From an uncultured Sphingosinicella sp. (lineage in GTDB: Bacteria > Pseudomonadota > Alphaproteobacteria > Sphingomonadales > Sphingomonadaceae), in NCBI GenBank assembly GCA_946886275.1, contig CAMPIH010000001.1, positions 1-62,594 on the forward strand: a DNA stretch of 62,594 nucleotides, given 5' to 3'. Positions 9,802 to 17,270 of this stretch are shown here, piece by piece. The first letter of the stretch is position 1; each line of letters starts with the position of its first letter. A program made the translations under genes and the position numbers. The notes beneath the pieces were generated by a model that saw only the letters and a list, made by a program, of their open reading frames with translations, had not been told where the DNA came from and made no database searches.

Positions 9802-10043
9802 CAGCCGCGGCCCAGCTTGCGATTGACGAGCGCGATGACGTGGCCGACGTTCTCGAGGCTGGCGCCTTCGTCGTCGGTGATCTTGATCTTGAACTTGTCC
9901 TCGAGCTTCACCAGCAACTCGATCGGATCGAGGCTGTCGCCGTTGAGATCCTCGAACGTCGACACATAGGTGAAGCGCCTGGTGCCGAACTGTTTGGCGA
10001 TGACGTCGCAGACCTCGGGGGCGGCGGATTCGATATCGGCCAT
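9801..10043 (-). CDS. Acyl carrier protein-like protein
   Basis: 80 residues, full length for an acyl carrier protein. Helix II has LNGDSLDPIELLVKLEDKFK, whose Ser37 in the DSL motif is where 4'-phosphopantetheine attaches in the family. The end (DDEGASLENVGHVIALVNRK) also fits. It is an early gene, repressed in the lysogen if the upstream operators work as inferred, and lies among small proteins unrelated to lipid metabolism. No acyl transferase or synthase is nearby, so it probably draws on or interferes with the host holo-ACP system. Confidence 0.85.
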   Translation of the reverse strand: MADIESAAPEVCDVIAKQFGTRRFTYVSTFEDLNGDSLDPIELLVKLEDKFKIKITDDEGASLENVGHVIALVNRKLGRG

Positions 10044-10213
10044 CAGAAAAGCACTCCAGTCCAGGTAGCGACGATCGTCGCCAGACCGGCCGCCCAGGCG
10101 ACAGCGATGATTGCCCAGCTCGGCTCAGCGAAATCGTGGCAAAGCGCGGATTGCTCAGGCTCCAGGCAGCGCTGGCATGGCGCCGGCTCGCGGCAGGCGG
10201 GGCAGAAGCTCAT
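10043..10213 (-). CDS. Small zinc-binding membrane protein
   Basis: 56 residues, start MSFCPACREPAPCQRCLEP at 10213 by ATGA overlap. Four Cys residues in CPAC and CQRC form a probable zinc knuckle. A hydrophobic helix (WAIIAVAWAAGLATIVATW) fills the C terminus. One-pass membrane protein with a cytoplasmic knuckle is the likely topology. Function unknown. Confidence 0.6.
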   Translation of the reverse strand: MSFCPACREPAPCQRCLEPEQSALCHDFAEPSWAIIAVAWAAGLATIVATWTGVLF

Positions 10214-10398
10214 GCTCGCCACCTCCGCTCGAGGGCGGCATCCCAGCCTTCCTCGAACCCGATGCGCATGGCGCCGGCATTGGAGGATCCGAGAGCGCGG
10301 CCGGCGTAGGAGCTGGCGGAAAAGCGCCGAAATGCCTCGGCGCGCTCCTGGTCCTCGTCCTCGACGGCGGCCTGATGATGGCAAGGGCGCAGGCTCAT
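10210..10398 (-). CDS. Small hypothetical protein
   Basis: 62 residues from MSLRPCHHQAAVEDEDQ at 10398, coupled to both neighbours by 4-bp overlaps. Ends GFEEGWDAALERRWRA, an amphipathic helix. No family recognised. Confidence 0.55.
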   Translation of the reverse strand: MSLRPCHHQAAVEDEDQERAEAFRRFSASSYAGRALGSSNAGAMRIGFEEGWDAALERRWRA

Positions 10399-10724
10399 CG
10401 GCTGCGCCTTTTCGGGCGGCCGCCTTGGCAGCTGTTGCACATGACCGTCTCGTCCTTCTTGGCGAGACGGTGATTGGCATGAAGGTCGATGAAGCGGCCG
10501 CAGAGGTATCGCTCCGCAGTGCCAGGAGCGTGGGAAACATATGCCCGAGCTCGATGCTTCTCGGGCCGTCCGCGGCGTGGGAGCCGACTACGCCACTTGC
10601 TGACGCGCGACCCCAGCCTGGGTCGCGGCTCGCTTTCGACGATCCTGGAGGGAATAGAGGCGAAACGGACGCCGGCGAGAAGCCCAGCGACCGCAGCGGC
10701 CATCATTCGTGAACGATTGAACAT
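10395..10724 (-). CDS. Basic hypothetical protein with CxxC motif
   Basis: 109 residues, start MFNRSRMMAAAVAGLLAG at 10724 by TGATG overlap. Begins with a short hydrophobic segment, then a very basic middle. The C-terminal part, RFIDLHANHRLAKKDETVM then CNSCQGGRP, with an earlier Cys, could form a zinc site of HNH or ribbon type. No catalytic assignment is safe. Confidence 0.5.
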   Translation of the reverse strand: MFNRSRMMAAAVAGLLAGVRFASIPSRIVESEPRPRLGSRVSKWRSRLPRRGRPEKHRARAYVSHAPGTAERYLCGRFIDLHANHRLAKKDETVMCNSCQGGRPKRRSR

Positions 10725-11815
10725 CAGGCGCGCCTCCATGCTGCCCAGAGGTCCCGGAGCAGGCGTTTCTCGATAAACCGCTTGGCGCGGGCGTGGATGA
10801 TGCAGTCGCGCTCGACGCCAGCGGCGATTTCGTGGGCGCGACGGTCGATGTAGAGCTGCCCGTACGGGCCGACGGCGTGGCGTTCGCCGTCCTTCGGATT
10901 ACGGATCTGCTGTTTCAGGATGGACTCGCCGATGTTCCACATCAGGGAGCGGCGGCGAGGGACGTAGCCCTGAAGGATCGCGGCATCGCCTGCGACGCGA
11001 CGCTGGCGCTCGCCATCGAACACCGCCAATCCCATGCGCTTCCAGAGCGCAGAGACGGTCTTGAATTCGCCTGGGCCGATGAGGCGATCCGCATCGTCAA
11101 GCGCTCGAGCTGCGCATTCGCCGACGATCATAGCCAAGAAGCGCGTTGAAAGACCGGGCACGCCTGCGGCCCATCCAGCGACGGGCAACTGCCCGCCGAG
11201 CATGGCGAGCTTCTTCTCTTCGATCGCGATCGCCTGGACCAACGGCTCCATCGCGGCGTGATACGGCGCCAGCCAGGCCATCACTTCCGGGGTGGGCGCG
11301 CGGTACAGCTTCGCGCCGGCCTCCTTGTCGCCGCCGCTGACGCGACGGCACACGGACATCGCCTGAAGCAGGACCCGCTGATGCGCTCGACGCAGATCGT
11401 CGTAACGTCGCTTGGTTTCGCTGATTTCGCCGATGAGAGCGGAATATATTTGGGCAGCGCCGAGAATATGGCCCTCATCGGCTCCGCCAGTGGCGGAAGG
11501 GGTGGTCGCAGGCATGGGGGACCTGGCTTTCGACCGCTTAGAGGCCTGCGACCTCGCGCCGGAGCGCGAATTAGGTGCCCGAGGCGCGGTCCCACCGGGT
11601 GCCGGAGTCATTGAGGCCTCGGGCTGCACAGCCTTGCGGCTGCGCGATTTCTGGCGGGGCGCTCCAGGACTGGTTTTCGCTGCTGACCCGGCCCCGCCCA
11701 CGGCCGAAGCCGCGATCTCCTGAACTTGGTCGAAGCTACGGTCGAAATGCTGCCGCACCCGCTCCGTCGACACCGCGGCCGCTTTTTCGAATTCGCCGAA
11801 ATTCTCAATGAGCAT
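10724..11815 (-). CDS. Early protein with tape-measure-like N terminus and possible IS110-type C-terminal domain
   Basis: 363 residues, start MLIENFGEFEKAAA at 11815. Three parts are visible. Residues 6-38 resemble residues 22-54 of this phage's own tape measure protein (14 of 33 identical, including VR.HF..S...VQ.IA..A). Residues 40-120 are a low-complexity Ser/Ala/Pro/Arg linker. The rest is helical and has VPGLSTRFLAMIVGEC and ALWKRMGLAV, resembling the helix-hairpin-helix domain of IS110 transposases, and ends KRLLRDLWAAWRRA. No IS110 N-terminal catalytic DEDD domain is present, so it is not an intact transposase. Confidence 0.55.
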   Translation of the reverse strand: MLIENFGEFEKAAAVSTERVRQHFDRSFDQVQEIAASAVGGAGSAAKTSPGAPRQKSRSRKAVQPEASMTPAPGGTAPRAPNSRSGARSQASKRSKARSPMPATTPSATGGADEGHILGAAQIYSALIGEISETKRRYDDLRRAHQRVLLQAMSVCRRVSGGDKEAGAKLYRAPTPEVMAWLAPYHAAMEPLVQAIAIEEKKLAMLGGQLPVAGWAAGVPGLSTRFLAMIVGECAARALDDADRLIGPGEFKTVSALWKRMGLAVFDGERQRRVAGDAAILQGYVPRRRSLMWNIGESILKQQIRNPKDGERHAVGPYGQLYIDRRAHEIAAGVERDCIIHARAKRFIEKRLLRDLWAAWRRA

Positions 11816-12377
11816 TGGCTTCCTCCCACAGCTTGGCGAGAGTGGCCTCGCTAAGGGTGCTGCCAATCGGAGCGTCAACCGGCCCGTTCTTTTCGGCCGC
11901 GGCGGCGACAGCTTCCTGCCAGCGTGACTGGAGAGCCATCGAACGAGAAGCGATCTTGTAACTTGAAGCACTCTCCCGGACCTCTGCGGGAGTGGCGTTG
12001 CGGATCGGCTTTCCGCCGTAGATCGGCATGTCCATGAAACGGCGGAGCTCGTTGCTCATCGCCTCCGCCAGACCGGGACTCGATCGCGCGACCGAAGCAG
12101 ATTTGATGATGGACTCGCGGCGCGCTCGAAGAACCGCGCGCACCTGGTCTCGGCACCATTGCTCGACCACGGTCGCGAGATGCTCTCGCATCAGATCGGG
12201 AGATGCGAGCAGCTTGCGACTCAGCGCGGCAGCTGCGGCGTCGATGTCGTCGTTGGTATCTTCCAGCGCAGCGGCGGCGAGCTCTCGCGCCGTGTCCAGC
12301 GGCGCGGCGGCACGCTTCTGGGCTTCAGGCGATGTTTGGCCGCGCCGGCTGGACTCCAAAACTTGTGTTGCTGACAA
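11805..12377 (-). CDS. First gene of leftward early operon, hypothetical
   Basis: 190 residues, TTG start at 12377 preceded by GGGGAG. Helical, with two Ser/Ala-rich halves (AAAALSRKLLASPDLMREHL; RDQVRAVLRARRESIIKSAS). No recognised domain. It is the promoter-proximal gene of the leftward operon and lies 28 bp from an operator-bearing promoter, so it should be expressed early after induction. Confidence 0.65.
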   Translation of the reverse strand: MSATQVLESSRRGQTSPEAQKRAAAPLDTARELAAAALEDTNDDIDAAAAALSRKLLASPDLMREHLATVVEQWCRDQVRAVLRARRESIIKSASVARSSPGLAEAMSNELRRFMDMPIYGGKPIRNATPAEVRESASSYKIASRSMALQSRWQEAVAAAAEKNGPVDAPIGSTLSEATLAKLWEEANAH

Positions 12378-12404
12378 TTCGCATCTCCCCTTGATCGGGG
12401 GAGA

Positions 12405-12445
12405 CTGCTACAAAGGTTTTGTTACAGGGTCAACAAGATTTTTGT
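12405..12445 (-). promoter_or_regulatory. Leftward early promoter with two repressor operators
   Basis: On the minus strand TTGACC (12433-12428) and TAGCAG (12410-12405) are 17 bp apart and face the 12377 gene. Two dyads of the form ACAA-N5-TTGT, at 12410-12422 and 12433-12445, cover the -10/spacer and the -35. The same dyad occurs at the repressor-cro gap, so this is probably PL under repressor control. The -10 is weak by consensus. Confidence 0.6.
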
Positions 12446-12451
12446 TAAGCG

Positions 12452-12913
12452 CTAAAGCCCAATGCTGGCACAGCCGGTTTCGAAGATATCTATTGCTCGG
12501 TCGGAGCCGGTCAGATCAAAGGTGAGATCGACGTTCGCGCCCCGATAATCGGTTGCTCTCACAGCCATGGTGCGCGACCGCGCGATGGCTTCTATGAGCG
12601 GACCGGCATCGTTCAGAAGAACAACAAAGCGACCAGTATGGCCCCAATTCGCCGCGATCGATGGTTGCTGATCGAATCGAACAAGCACCTCGCGAAGGAT
12701 AGGCCTTCCCCCCAGATGACGTCCCATGTCGACGGTGATCTGACGCCTGCCACTTCGGCTGCCTGAATCGCACACGATAAGCATCGCGCCCGGCGGGTTG
12801 TTCAACGTGACGGAGACCTTTCTGGCGTCCGTCATTGGGTCTGAGTCGTGAGCTATGTGCCACCGATCGGCAGGGGCGGCCGAGGACATTGCTAAAAGTG
12901 CTGCAATAATCAT
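12452..12913 (-). CDS. Exported protein coupled to repressor; candidate lysogenic-conversion gene
   Basis: 153 residues, ATG at 12913 overlapping the repressor stop (ATGA), so both should be made in the lysogen. Begins with a signal peptide (MIIAALLAMSSAAPA then DRWHIA). The mature part has WHIAHDSDPMTD, MLIVCDSG, FDQQP and ATDYRGANVDLTFDLTG with two Cys, a pattern reminiscent of the VasI/TagO type of periplasmic protein. A role in superinfection exclusion or envelope change is inferred from expression with the repressor, not from sequence. Confidence 0.7.
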   Translation of the reverse strand: MIIAALLAMSSAAPADRWHIAHDSDPMTDARKVSVTLNNPPGAMLIVCDSGSRSGRRQITVDMGRHLGGRPILREVLVRFDQQPSIAANWGHTGRFVVLLNDAGPLIEAIARSRTMAVRATDYRGANVDLTFDLTGSDRAIDIFETGCASIGL

Positions 12914-13584
12914 CTGTAACGCCTTCCAAACCAAACGACGCGGCCCTTGATGTCGATTTCCTCGAGGAGACGTTCTTCGGGATCGTATCGAGGGTTCTCG
13001 CTCATCACCTTCACTTTTACCGGATCCGAGCCGTATATACGCTGAAGGTATTTGACGACATAGCCATCACCTTCCCACAGGCAAAACGGTCCAGGCTGAG
13101 CCAGGCTGCGCTTCCTCGTATCGATCAGCAGCTGGTCCCCGTCCTGAAAGACCGGCTGCATTGAGTCTCCGTCGATCTCGATGAGCAACAAATCCGCGGG
13201 CGGTACATTGAGCTCTCGCACAAGGCTGCCAGAGAAGGCGCGCTTCTGAAGATCGCCTTCGCCGCTGCCTGGCCCGCCAGCGCCGGCATAAGTCGGCAGC
13301 ATATCAACCATCACCAGATCATCGCCGGTGTTGATTGTCAGGATCGGGTCGTGGTGCGTCTCTTCGTCCGCTGCCTCGATCGCCTTCCTCACATAACGCA
13401 TCCATTGGGGCACGCGCTTCGCGTGCGGCTGCTCGAAATTCGAGACAGACTGTTGCTTCAGCTTTATCTCGACGCCTTCCTCGAATGCGAAAGCCCGCGC
13501 TCGATTGGCAACGTCAGCAGTCGACCACCCTAAGCGGTCTCGCTCCTCGCGGAGCCAGCGTTTTACCTCCTCAACGTTCTCCAT
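12910..13584 (-). CDS. Phage repressor, HTH plus S24 autoprotease (CI-like)
   Basis: 224 residues. Start MENVEEVKRWLREERDRLGW at 13584; the upstream extension is shadow. Residues 5-60 are an HTH domain (LGWSTADVANRARAF; KQQSVSNFEQ). The C-terminal half is a LexA/S24 peptidase. Ser141 lies in IDGDSMQPVF and Lys178 in GDGYVVKYLQ. A candidate Ala-Gly cleavage pair is at 100-101. It should hold lysogeny by binding the ACAA-N5-TTGT dyads, and be inactivated by RecA after DNA damage. Downstream it is coupled to an exported-protein gene. Confidence 0.93.
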   Translation of the reverse strand: MENVEEVKRWLREERDRLGWSTADVANRARAFAFEEGVEIKLKQQSVSNFEQPHAKRVPQWMRYVRKAIEAADEETHHDPILTINTGDDLVMVDMLPTYAGAGGPGSGEGDLQKRAFSGSLVRELNVPPADLLLIEIDGDSMQPVFQDGDQLLIDTRKRSLAQPGPFCLWEGDGYVVKYLQRIYGSDPVKVKVMSENPRYDPEERLLEEIDIKGRVVWFGRRYR

Positions 13585-13597
13585 GCCGCTTTGAGGT

Positions 13598-13656
13598 ACA
13601 AAAGATTTGGGGAGGCCGCTCCTACAAAACTCTTGTTGCCTGCACAAAACTATTGT
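13598..13656. promoter_or_regulatory. Operator cluster between repressor and cro
   Basis: Two perfect dyads ACAA-N5-TTGT lie at 13624-13636 (ACAAAACTCTTGT) and 13644-13656 (ACAAAACTATTGT). A third with one mismatch lies at 13598-13610. Spacing is 26 and 20 bp. This is the classic place for OR operators, between divergent repressor and cro genes. Confidence 0.7.
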
Positions 13657-13661
13657 AGCTG
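13633..13661 (+). promoter_or_regulatory. Putative rightward promoter (PR) for cro
   Basis: TTGTTG (13633-13638) and TAGCTG (13656-13661) are 17 bp apart, the same layout and -10 style as the leftward promoter. Operator 13644-13656 fills the spacer. Transcription would begin within a few bases of the cro ATG, giving an almost leaderless mRNA. Weak consensus, so moderate confidence only. Confidence 0.4.
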
Positions 13662-13669
13662 AGCCGGTC

Positions 13670-13897
13670 ATGAGCCATGAAGCCCTGAAGCGTGCGCTCG
13701 CCAAGGCAGACGACAATCAGTCGAAATTTGCCGAAGCGATTGGCACCTCTCAACAGCGCATCTCGTATCTGCTGAAGAACGAGAAGCCGCTCCCTGCCGA
13801 GCTGGTCCTACGGACGGAAGAAGTGTTCGGGATTCCCCGTCACGAGCTGCGTCCCGACATCTATCCAGCGCCTGAAGCCGTGAAGTCGGCAGCATGA
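13670..13897 (+). CDS. Cro-like (YdaS-type) regulator
   Basis: 75 residues, start MSHEALKRALAKADDNQSKF. The HTH reads SKFAEAIGTSQQRISYLLKN, followed by LPAELVLRTEEVFGIPRHELR, the usual tail of YdaS/Cro-type antirepressors that contact operator DNA. Divergent from the repressor with shared operators. It should favour lytic growth by shutting down repressor synthesis. Confidence 0.88.
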   Translation: MSHEALKRALAKADDNQSKFAEAIGTSQQRISYLLKNEKPLPAELVLRTEEVFGIPRHELRPDIYPAPEAVKSAA

Positions 13898-14085
13898 AGC
13901 AGGGGTCTGTCTCCATCGCCGAAGCGATTCGCAGCTCCGTCGAGACCGGCATCCTGGCTGGCCTGACCGAGGCGACGAAGGCCGTCTTGTGCGGCGATTC
14001 CGAAATCCCTCCGCCCGCGGCACCCCTTTCCCGCGAGCGAGCCGATGGGGGAGTGGGCCAGCGCTCCCCCAGAGGTTCCGCCTGA
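13894..14085 (+). CDS. Small hypothetical protein after cro
   Basis: 63 residues, ATGA overlap with the cro stop. Starts MKQGSVSIAEAIRSSVETG, then LAGLTEATKAVLCG, likely helical; the last 25 residues are Pro/Arg-rich and may be disordered. The position suits a CII- or N-like early regulator but no motif supports this. Confidence 0.5.
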   Translation: MKQGSVSIAEAIRSSVETGILAGLTEATKAVLCGDSEIPPPAAPLSRERADGGVGQRSPRGSA

Positions 14086-14239
14086 TGGCGGTCTGTCGAT
14101 CCCTTACGCAGGGAAGGTCTGCGTGGCGTCGGGGTGCTTCGGCTCCCGGCGCCACGGCTTTTCGCTGTGGGTCCTTTCATGGTGTGGGGAGGCATCTAAC
14201 CGATGGTGCCTGACCCGTCAGTGTCGAATCCTCGGCTGA
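14045..14239 (+). CDS. Candidate small ORF between cro and the HTH gene
   Basis: 64 codons in a frame with more coding-like third positions than the other two (for example ...GGLSIPYAGKVCVASGCFGS...). It begins inside the preceding gene and overlaps the next by 37 bp, with no clear Shine-Dalgarno. It may be part of a broken or rearranged small gene. Listed because 14086-14202 otherwise holds no gene. Confidence 0.22.
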   Translation: MGEWASAPPEVPPDGGLSIPYAGKVCVASGCFGSRRHGFSLWVLSWCGEASNRWCLTRQCRILG

Positions 14240-14685
14240 TTTCCACGGATGCCTTCAGAGAGGCGGTCTATCACGCGATCAGGCTTTTCGTCGGTCGCGG
14301 CCGTGCCTGGTCTGTCGAGGACGTTGCGGTCGCGCTCAACGCCGCCGACCACAAGATCACGGCTAGAGCTGTCCAGAGCTGGATCGCATCGGACCCTATC
14401 GAGCGTCGGACGCCGGACACCCCGATGTTGGGCGCGCTCTGCCAGCTGCTCGGTCCGTCATTCACGGCCAAGTGGCTCGGACCGCTGGGGCAGGGGGCCC
14501 ATAGCCTTTCCGCCGTTACCGGTTCGCCGGCCCAGATCATCGCCGCGCTGATGGACGGATCGGCACAGTTCGCCGTCCGCGGGATCGACGGGGTGTTCTG
14601 CAATATCGACCGCGGCGACCTCGAGACGGTGGCCGACAAGATGATCGAGATCCTGACGCCCTTCTCGTCCAAGCAGGGAGCTTGA
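14203..14685 (+). CDS. HTH-like early regulator, hypothetical
   Basis: 160 residues. The N half has AWSVEDVAVALNAADHKITA then RAVQSWIASDP, a plausible helix-turn-helix with a recognition helix. The C half (MLGALCQLLGPSFTAKWLG; GSPAQIIAALMDGSAQF) is helical. It is the first sizeable gene of the rightward operon, just before the helicase-methyltransferase, so a transcription or replication control role is plausible. No named family recognised. Confidence 0.65.
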   Translation: MVPDPSVSNPRLISTDAFREAVYHAIRLFVGRGRAWSVEDVAVALNAADHKITARAVQSWIASDPIERRTPDTPMLGALCQLLGPSFTAKWLGPLGQGAHSLSAVTGSPAQIIAALMDGSAQFAVRGIDGVFCNIDRGDLETVADKMIEILTPFSSKQGA

Positions 14686-14687
14686 CC

Positions 14688-17270
14688 ATGGCGAGGGGAG
14701 GGGAGCCCCTGGTTGTGGAGACCAAGGTCGCCGAGGATCCATACCGGGCCTTTCTCGAGGCGAAGATCGCGACGCCCCCAAGTCTCGGTCTGCCGTGTGA
14801 GCTGGACGAGGTACGATCCCACCTGATCGACGGCCGGCCGATGAAGGATCATGTCCGCCACATCGTGCGCTGGGCGGTCCAGGGCGGGCGCCGCGGTATC
14901 TTCGCCAATTTCGGCCTGCACAAAACGATGATGCAGCTGGAGATCGGCAGGATCATCACCACAAAGACCGGCGAACTCGGCCTGATTTGCCTGCCGCTCG
15001 GCGTCCGGCGTGAATTCATGATCGATGCCAGTCTGCTCGGGACGCCAGTGGCGTTCGCTCAGAGCGATCGCGAAATCGATGCTCTGAAGCTGGACGATCA
15101 GATCGAGCCGCCGCTCGTGCTGACCAACTATGAATCAGTGCGCGAGGGCAAGATCGACCTGTCTCGCTTCGGCTGGGCTTCGCTCGATGAGGCCAGCGTG
15201 CTCCGCTCCTATGGCTCGAAAACCTACCAGGAATTCCTGCCGCTGTTCGAGGGCGTGAAATACCGTCACGTCGCGACCGCCACTCCAAGCCCGAACCGCT
15301 ACAAGGAGCTGATCCACTATGCCGGCTTTCTCGGCGTCATGGACACCGGGCAAGCGCTGACACGCTTCTTTCAGCGCAACAGCGAACGCGCGAACGACCT
15401 TACGCTCTATCCGCACAAGGAAGCTGAATTCTGGCTCTGGCTGAACAGCTGGGGCGTCTTTCTCCAGCGGCCGTCGGACCTCGGCTTCTCCGACGAAGGA
15501 TATGATCTCCCGCCGATCACCGTCCGCTATCACCAGGTCGCCAGCGACATCTCTGACGCCGGTACCGAGAGTGATGGGCAAGGCCGGCTGATACGTGATG
15601 CGGCGATCGGCGTCGTCGATGCCGCCCGCGAGAAGCGCGCGACGCTGTCGGCGAGGATCGCGAAAGCGAAGGAAATCGTCGGCGCCAGTCCGGACGAGCA
15701 CTTCCTCATTTGGCACGACCTTGAGGACGAGCGCCGAGCAATCTGCGCCGAGATTTCCGGCGCGAAGGCCGTCTATGGCTCGCAGGAACTGGACGTACGC
15801 GAAGAGATCATCGGAGACTTCGCGGAGGGCCGGCTACCGATCCTCGCTGCCAAACCGGTGATGCTCGGTAGCGGCACGAACCTTCAACGCCACTGCCACC
15901 GCGCGATCTTCGCCGGCATCGGCTTCAAGTTCAACGACCTGATTCAAGCAATTCACCGACTGCACCGCTTCCAGCAGGCCAAGCCGGTCGAGATCGACAT
16001 CATCCACGCCGAGACCGAGACCGAGGTGCTGCGCACGCTGCAAAACAAGTGGCAGCGGCATGAAGAGCTCACCGGCCGAATGAGCGAGATCATCCGGGAG
16101 TTCGGCCTCAACCACGATGCCGCTGCCGAGACCCTGAAGCGGTCGATCGGATGCGAACGCTCGATGGAGGAAGGCGCCTTCTGGTCGATGGTCAACAATG
16201 ACTGTGTCGACGAGGTTCGGCGTATGCCGGACGACAGCGTCGACCTGGTGGTCACGTCAATCCCCTTCGGCAATCACTACGAATATTCGGCCAGCTACAA
16301 CGACTTCGGCCACACCGACGATCACGATCACTTCTTCGCCCAGATGGATTTCCTGACGCCGCAGCTGCTCCGGATCCTGAAACCGGGCCGTATTGCGGCG
16401 GTGCACGTCAAGGACCGCATCAAGTTCGCCAGCGTCACCGGGATGACCCGGCCGACGGTCGAGCCGTTCCACGCGGACACTATCGCCCATTTTCGGCGCC
16501 ATGGCTTCGGCTACATGGGCCTGCGCTTCATCGCCACCGACGTGGTGCGCGAGAACAATCAAACCTACCGCCTCACCTATAAGGAGCTGCGGAAAGACAG
16601 CACGAAAATGGGATCCGGCTCACCGGAATTCCTGCTTCTATTCTTCAAGCTGCCAACGGACCGGAGCAATGGCTACGCCGACGTGCCGGTTACGAAGGAC
16701 GCGGACGAATACAGCCTCGCCCGCTGGCAAATCGATGCCGATGCGCTTTGGAGGTCGAGCGGCAATCGACCTCTGACGACGGCGGAAATGGCATTGATGC
16801 CGCCCGACACGCTGGCGCGAGTGTTCCCCGCCTGGTCGATCCAGCAAGTCTATGATCACGAGGCGCATGTCGCGATCGGCGAAGGGCTTGCGGCGCGGAA
16901 GGCACTGCCAAAGACCTTCTCGGTACTGAAGCCCGGATCACTGCGCGATGACGTCTGGACCGACGTCTCAAGGATGCGAACGCTCAATAGCGAACAGGTA
17001 CGTCGCCGGGTCGAGCAGCATATCTGTCCTCTCCAGTTCGACATCGTGGACCGTGCGATCAGGCTTTACTCCAATCCTGGCGAGACTGTGTTCGATCCGT
17101 TTGCCAGACTCGGCACCGTACCGATGCGGGCCGTGAAGCTCGGTCGGCGCGGCGCCGGCGTCGAACTGGATCCCAAATCCTTTCGGGATGCCGTCCATTA
17201 TTGCCGAGAGGCTGAAGCCAACCGAGCAACGCCCAGCCTCTTTGATCTGATCGACGCGGAGGCCGCATGA
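14688..17270 (+). CDS. Fusion: SNF2-type helicase domain plus N4/N6 DNA methyltransferase
   Basis: 860 residues, ATG at 14688 behind GGGAG; a TTG two codons upstream is the alternative. Residues 40-480 form a superfamily 2 helicase-like module: FGLHKTM at the Walker A place (degenerate), WASLDEASVL as DEAx box, MLGSGTNLQRHC and a conserved-looking IQAIHRLHRFQQ near motif VI. Residues 500-850 form a beta-class methyltransferase: DLVVTSIPFGNHY stands for motif IV (usual TSPPY) and VFDPFARLGTVPMRAVKLGR for motif I (usual DPFxGxGT), followed by GVELDP. Both catalytic boxes are off-consensus. Likely a DNA modification enzyme that tracks DNA; activity uncertain. Confidence 0.85.
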   Translation: MARGGEPLVVETKVAEDPYRAFLEAKIATPPSLGLPCELDEVRSHLIDGRPMKDHVRHIVRWAVQGGRRGIFANFGLHKTMMQLEIGRIITTKTGELGLICLPLGVRREFMIDASLLGTPVAFAQSDREIDALKLDDQIEPPLVLTNYESVREGKIDLSRFGWASLDEASVLRSYGSKTYQEFLPLFEGVKYRHVATATPSPNRYKELIHYAGFLGVMDTGQALTRFFQRNSERANDLTLYPHKEAEFWLWLNSWGVFLQRPSDLGFSDEGYDLPPITVRYHQVASDISDAGTESDGQGRLIRDAAIGVVDAAREKRATLSARIAKAKEIVGASPDEHFLIWHDLEDERRAICAEISGAKAVYGSQELDVREEIIGDFAEGRLPILAAKPVMLGSGTNLQRHCHRAIFAGIGFKFNDLIQAIHRLHRFQQAKPVEIDIIHAETETEVLRTLQNKWQRHEELTGRMSEIIREFGLNHDAAAETLKRSIGCERSMEEGAFWSMVNNDCVDEVRRMPDDSVDLVVTSIPFGNHYEYSASYNDFGHTDDHDHFFAQMDFLTPQLLRILKPGRIAAVHVKDRIKFASVTGMTRPTVEPFHADTIAHFRRHGFGYMGLRFIATDVVRENNQTYRLTYKELRKDSTKMGSGSPEFLLLFFKLPTDRSNGYADVPVTKDADEYSLARWQIDADALWRSSGNRPLTTAEMALMPPDTLARVFPAWSIQQVYDHEAHVAIGEGLAARKALPKTFSVLKPGSLRDDVWTDVSRMRTLNSEQVRRRVEQHICPLQFDIVDRAIRLYSNPGETVFDPFARLGTVPMRAVKLGRRGAGVELDPKSFRDAVHYCREAEANRATPSLFDLIDAEAA

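Noticed and set aside
14084..14213. Small ORF overlapping the end of the 13894 gene by TGATG
   Set aside because: Its third codon positions are less GC-rich than in the alternative frame and no ribosome site is seen; left out in favour of a low-confidence ORF in the other frame.
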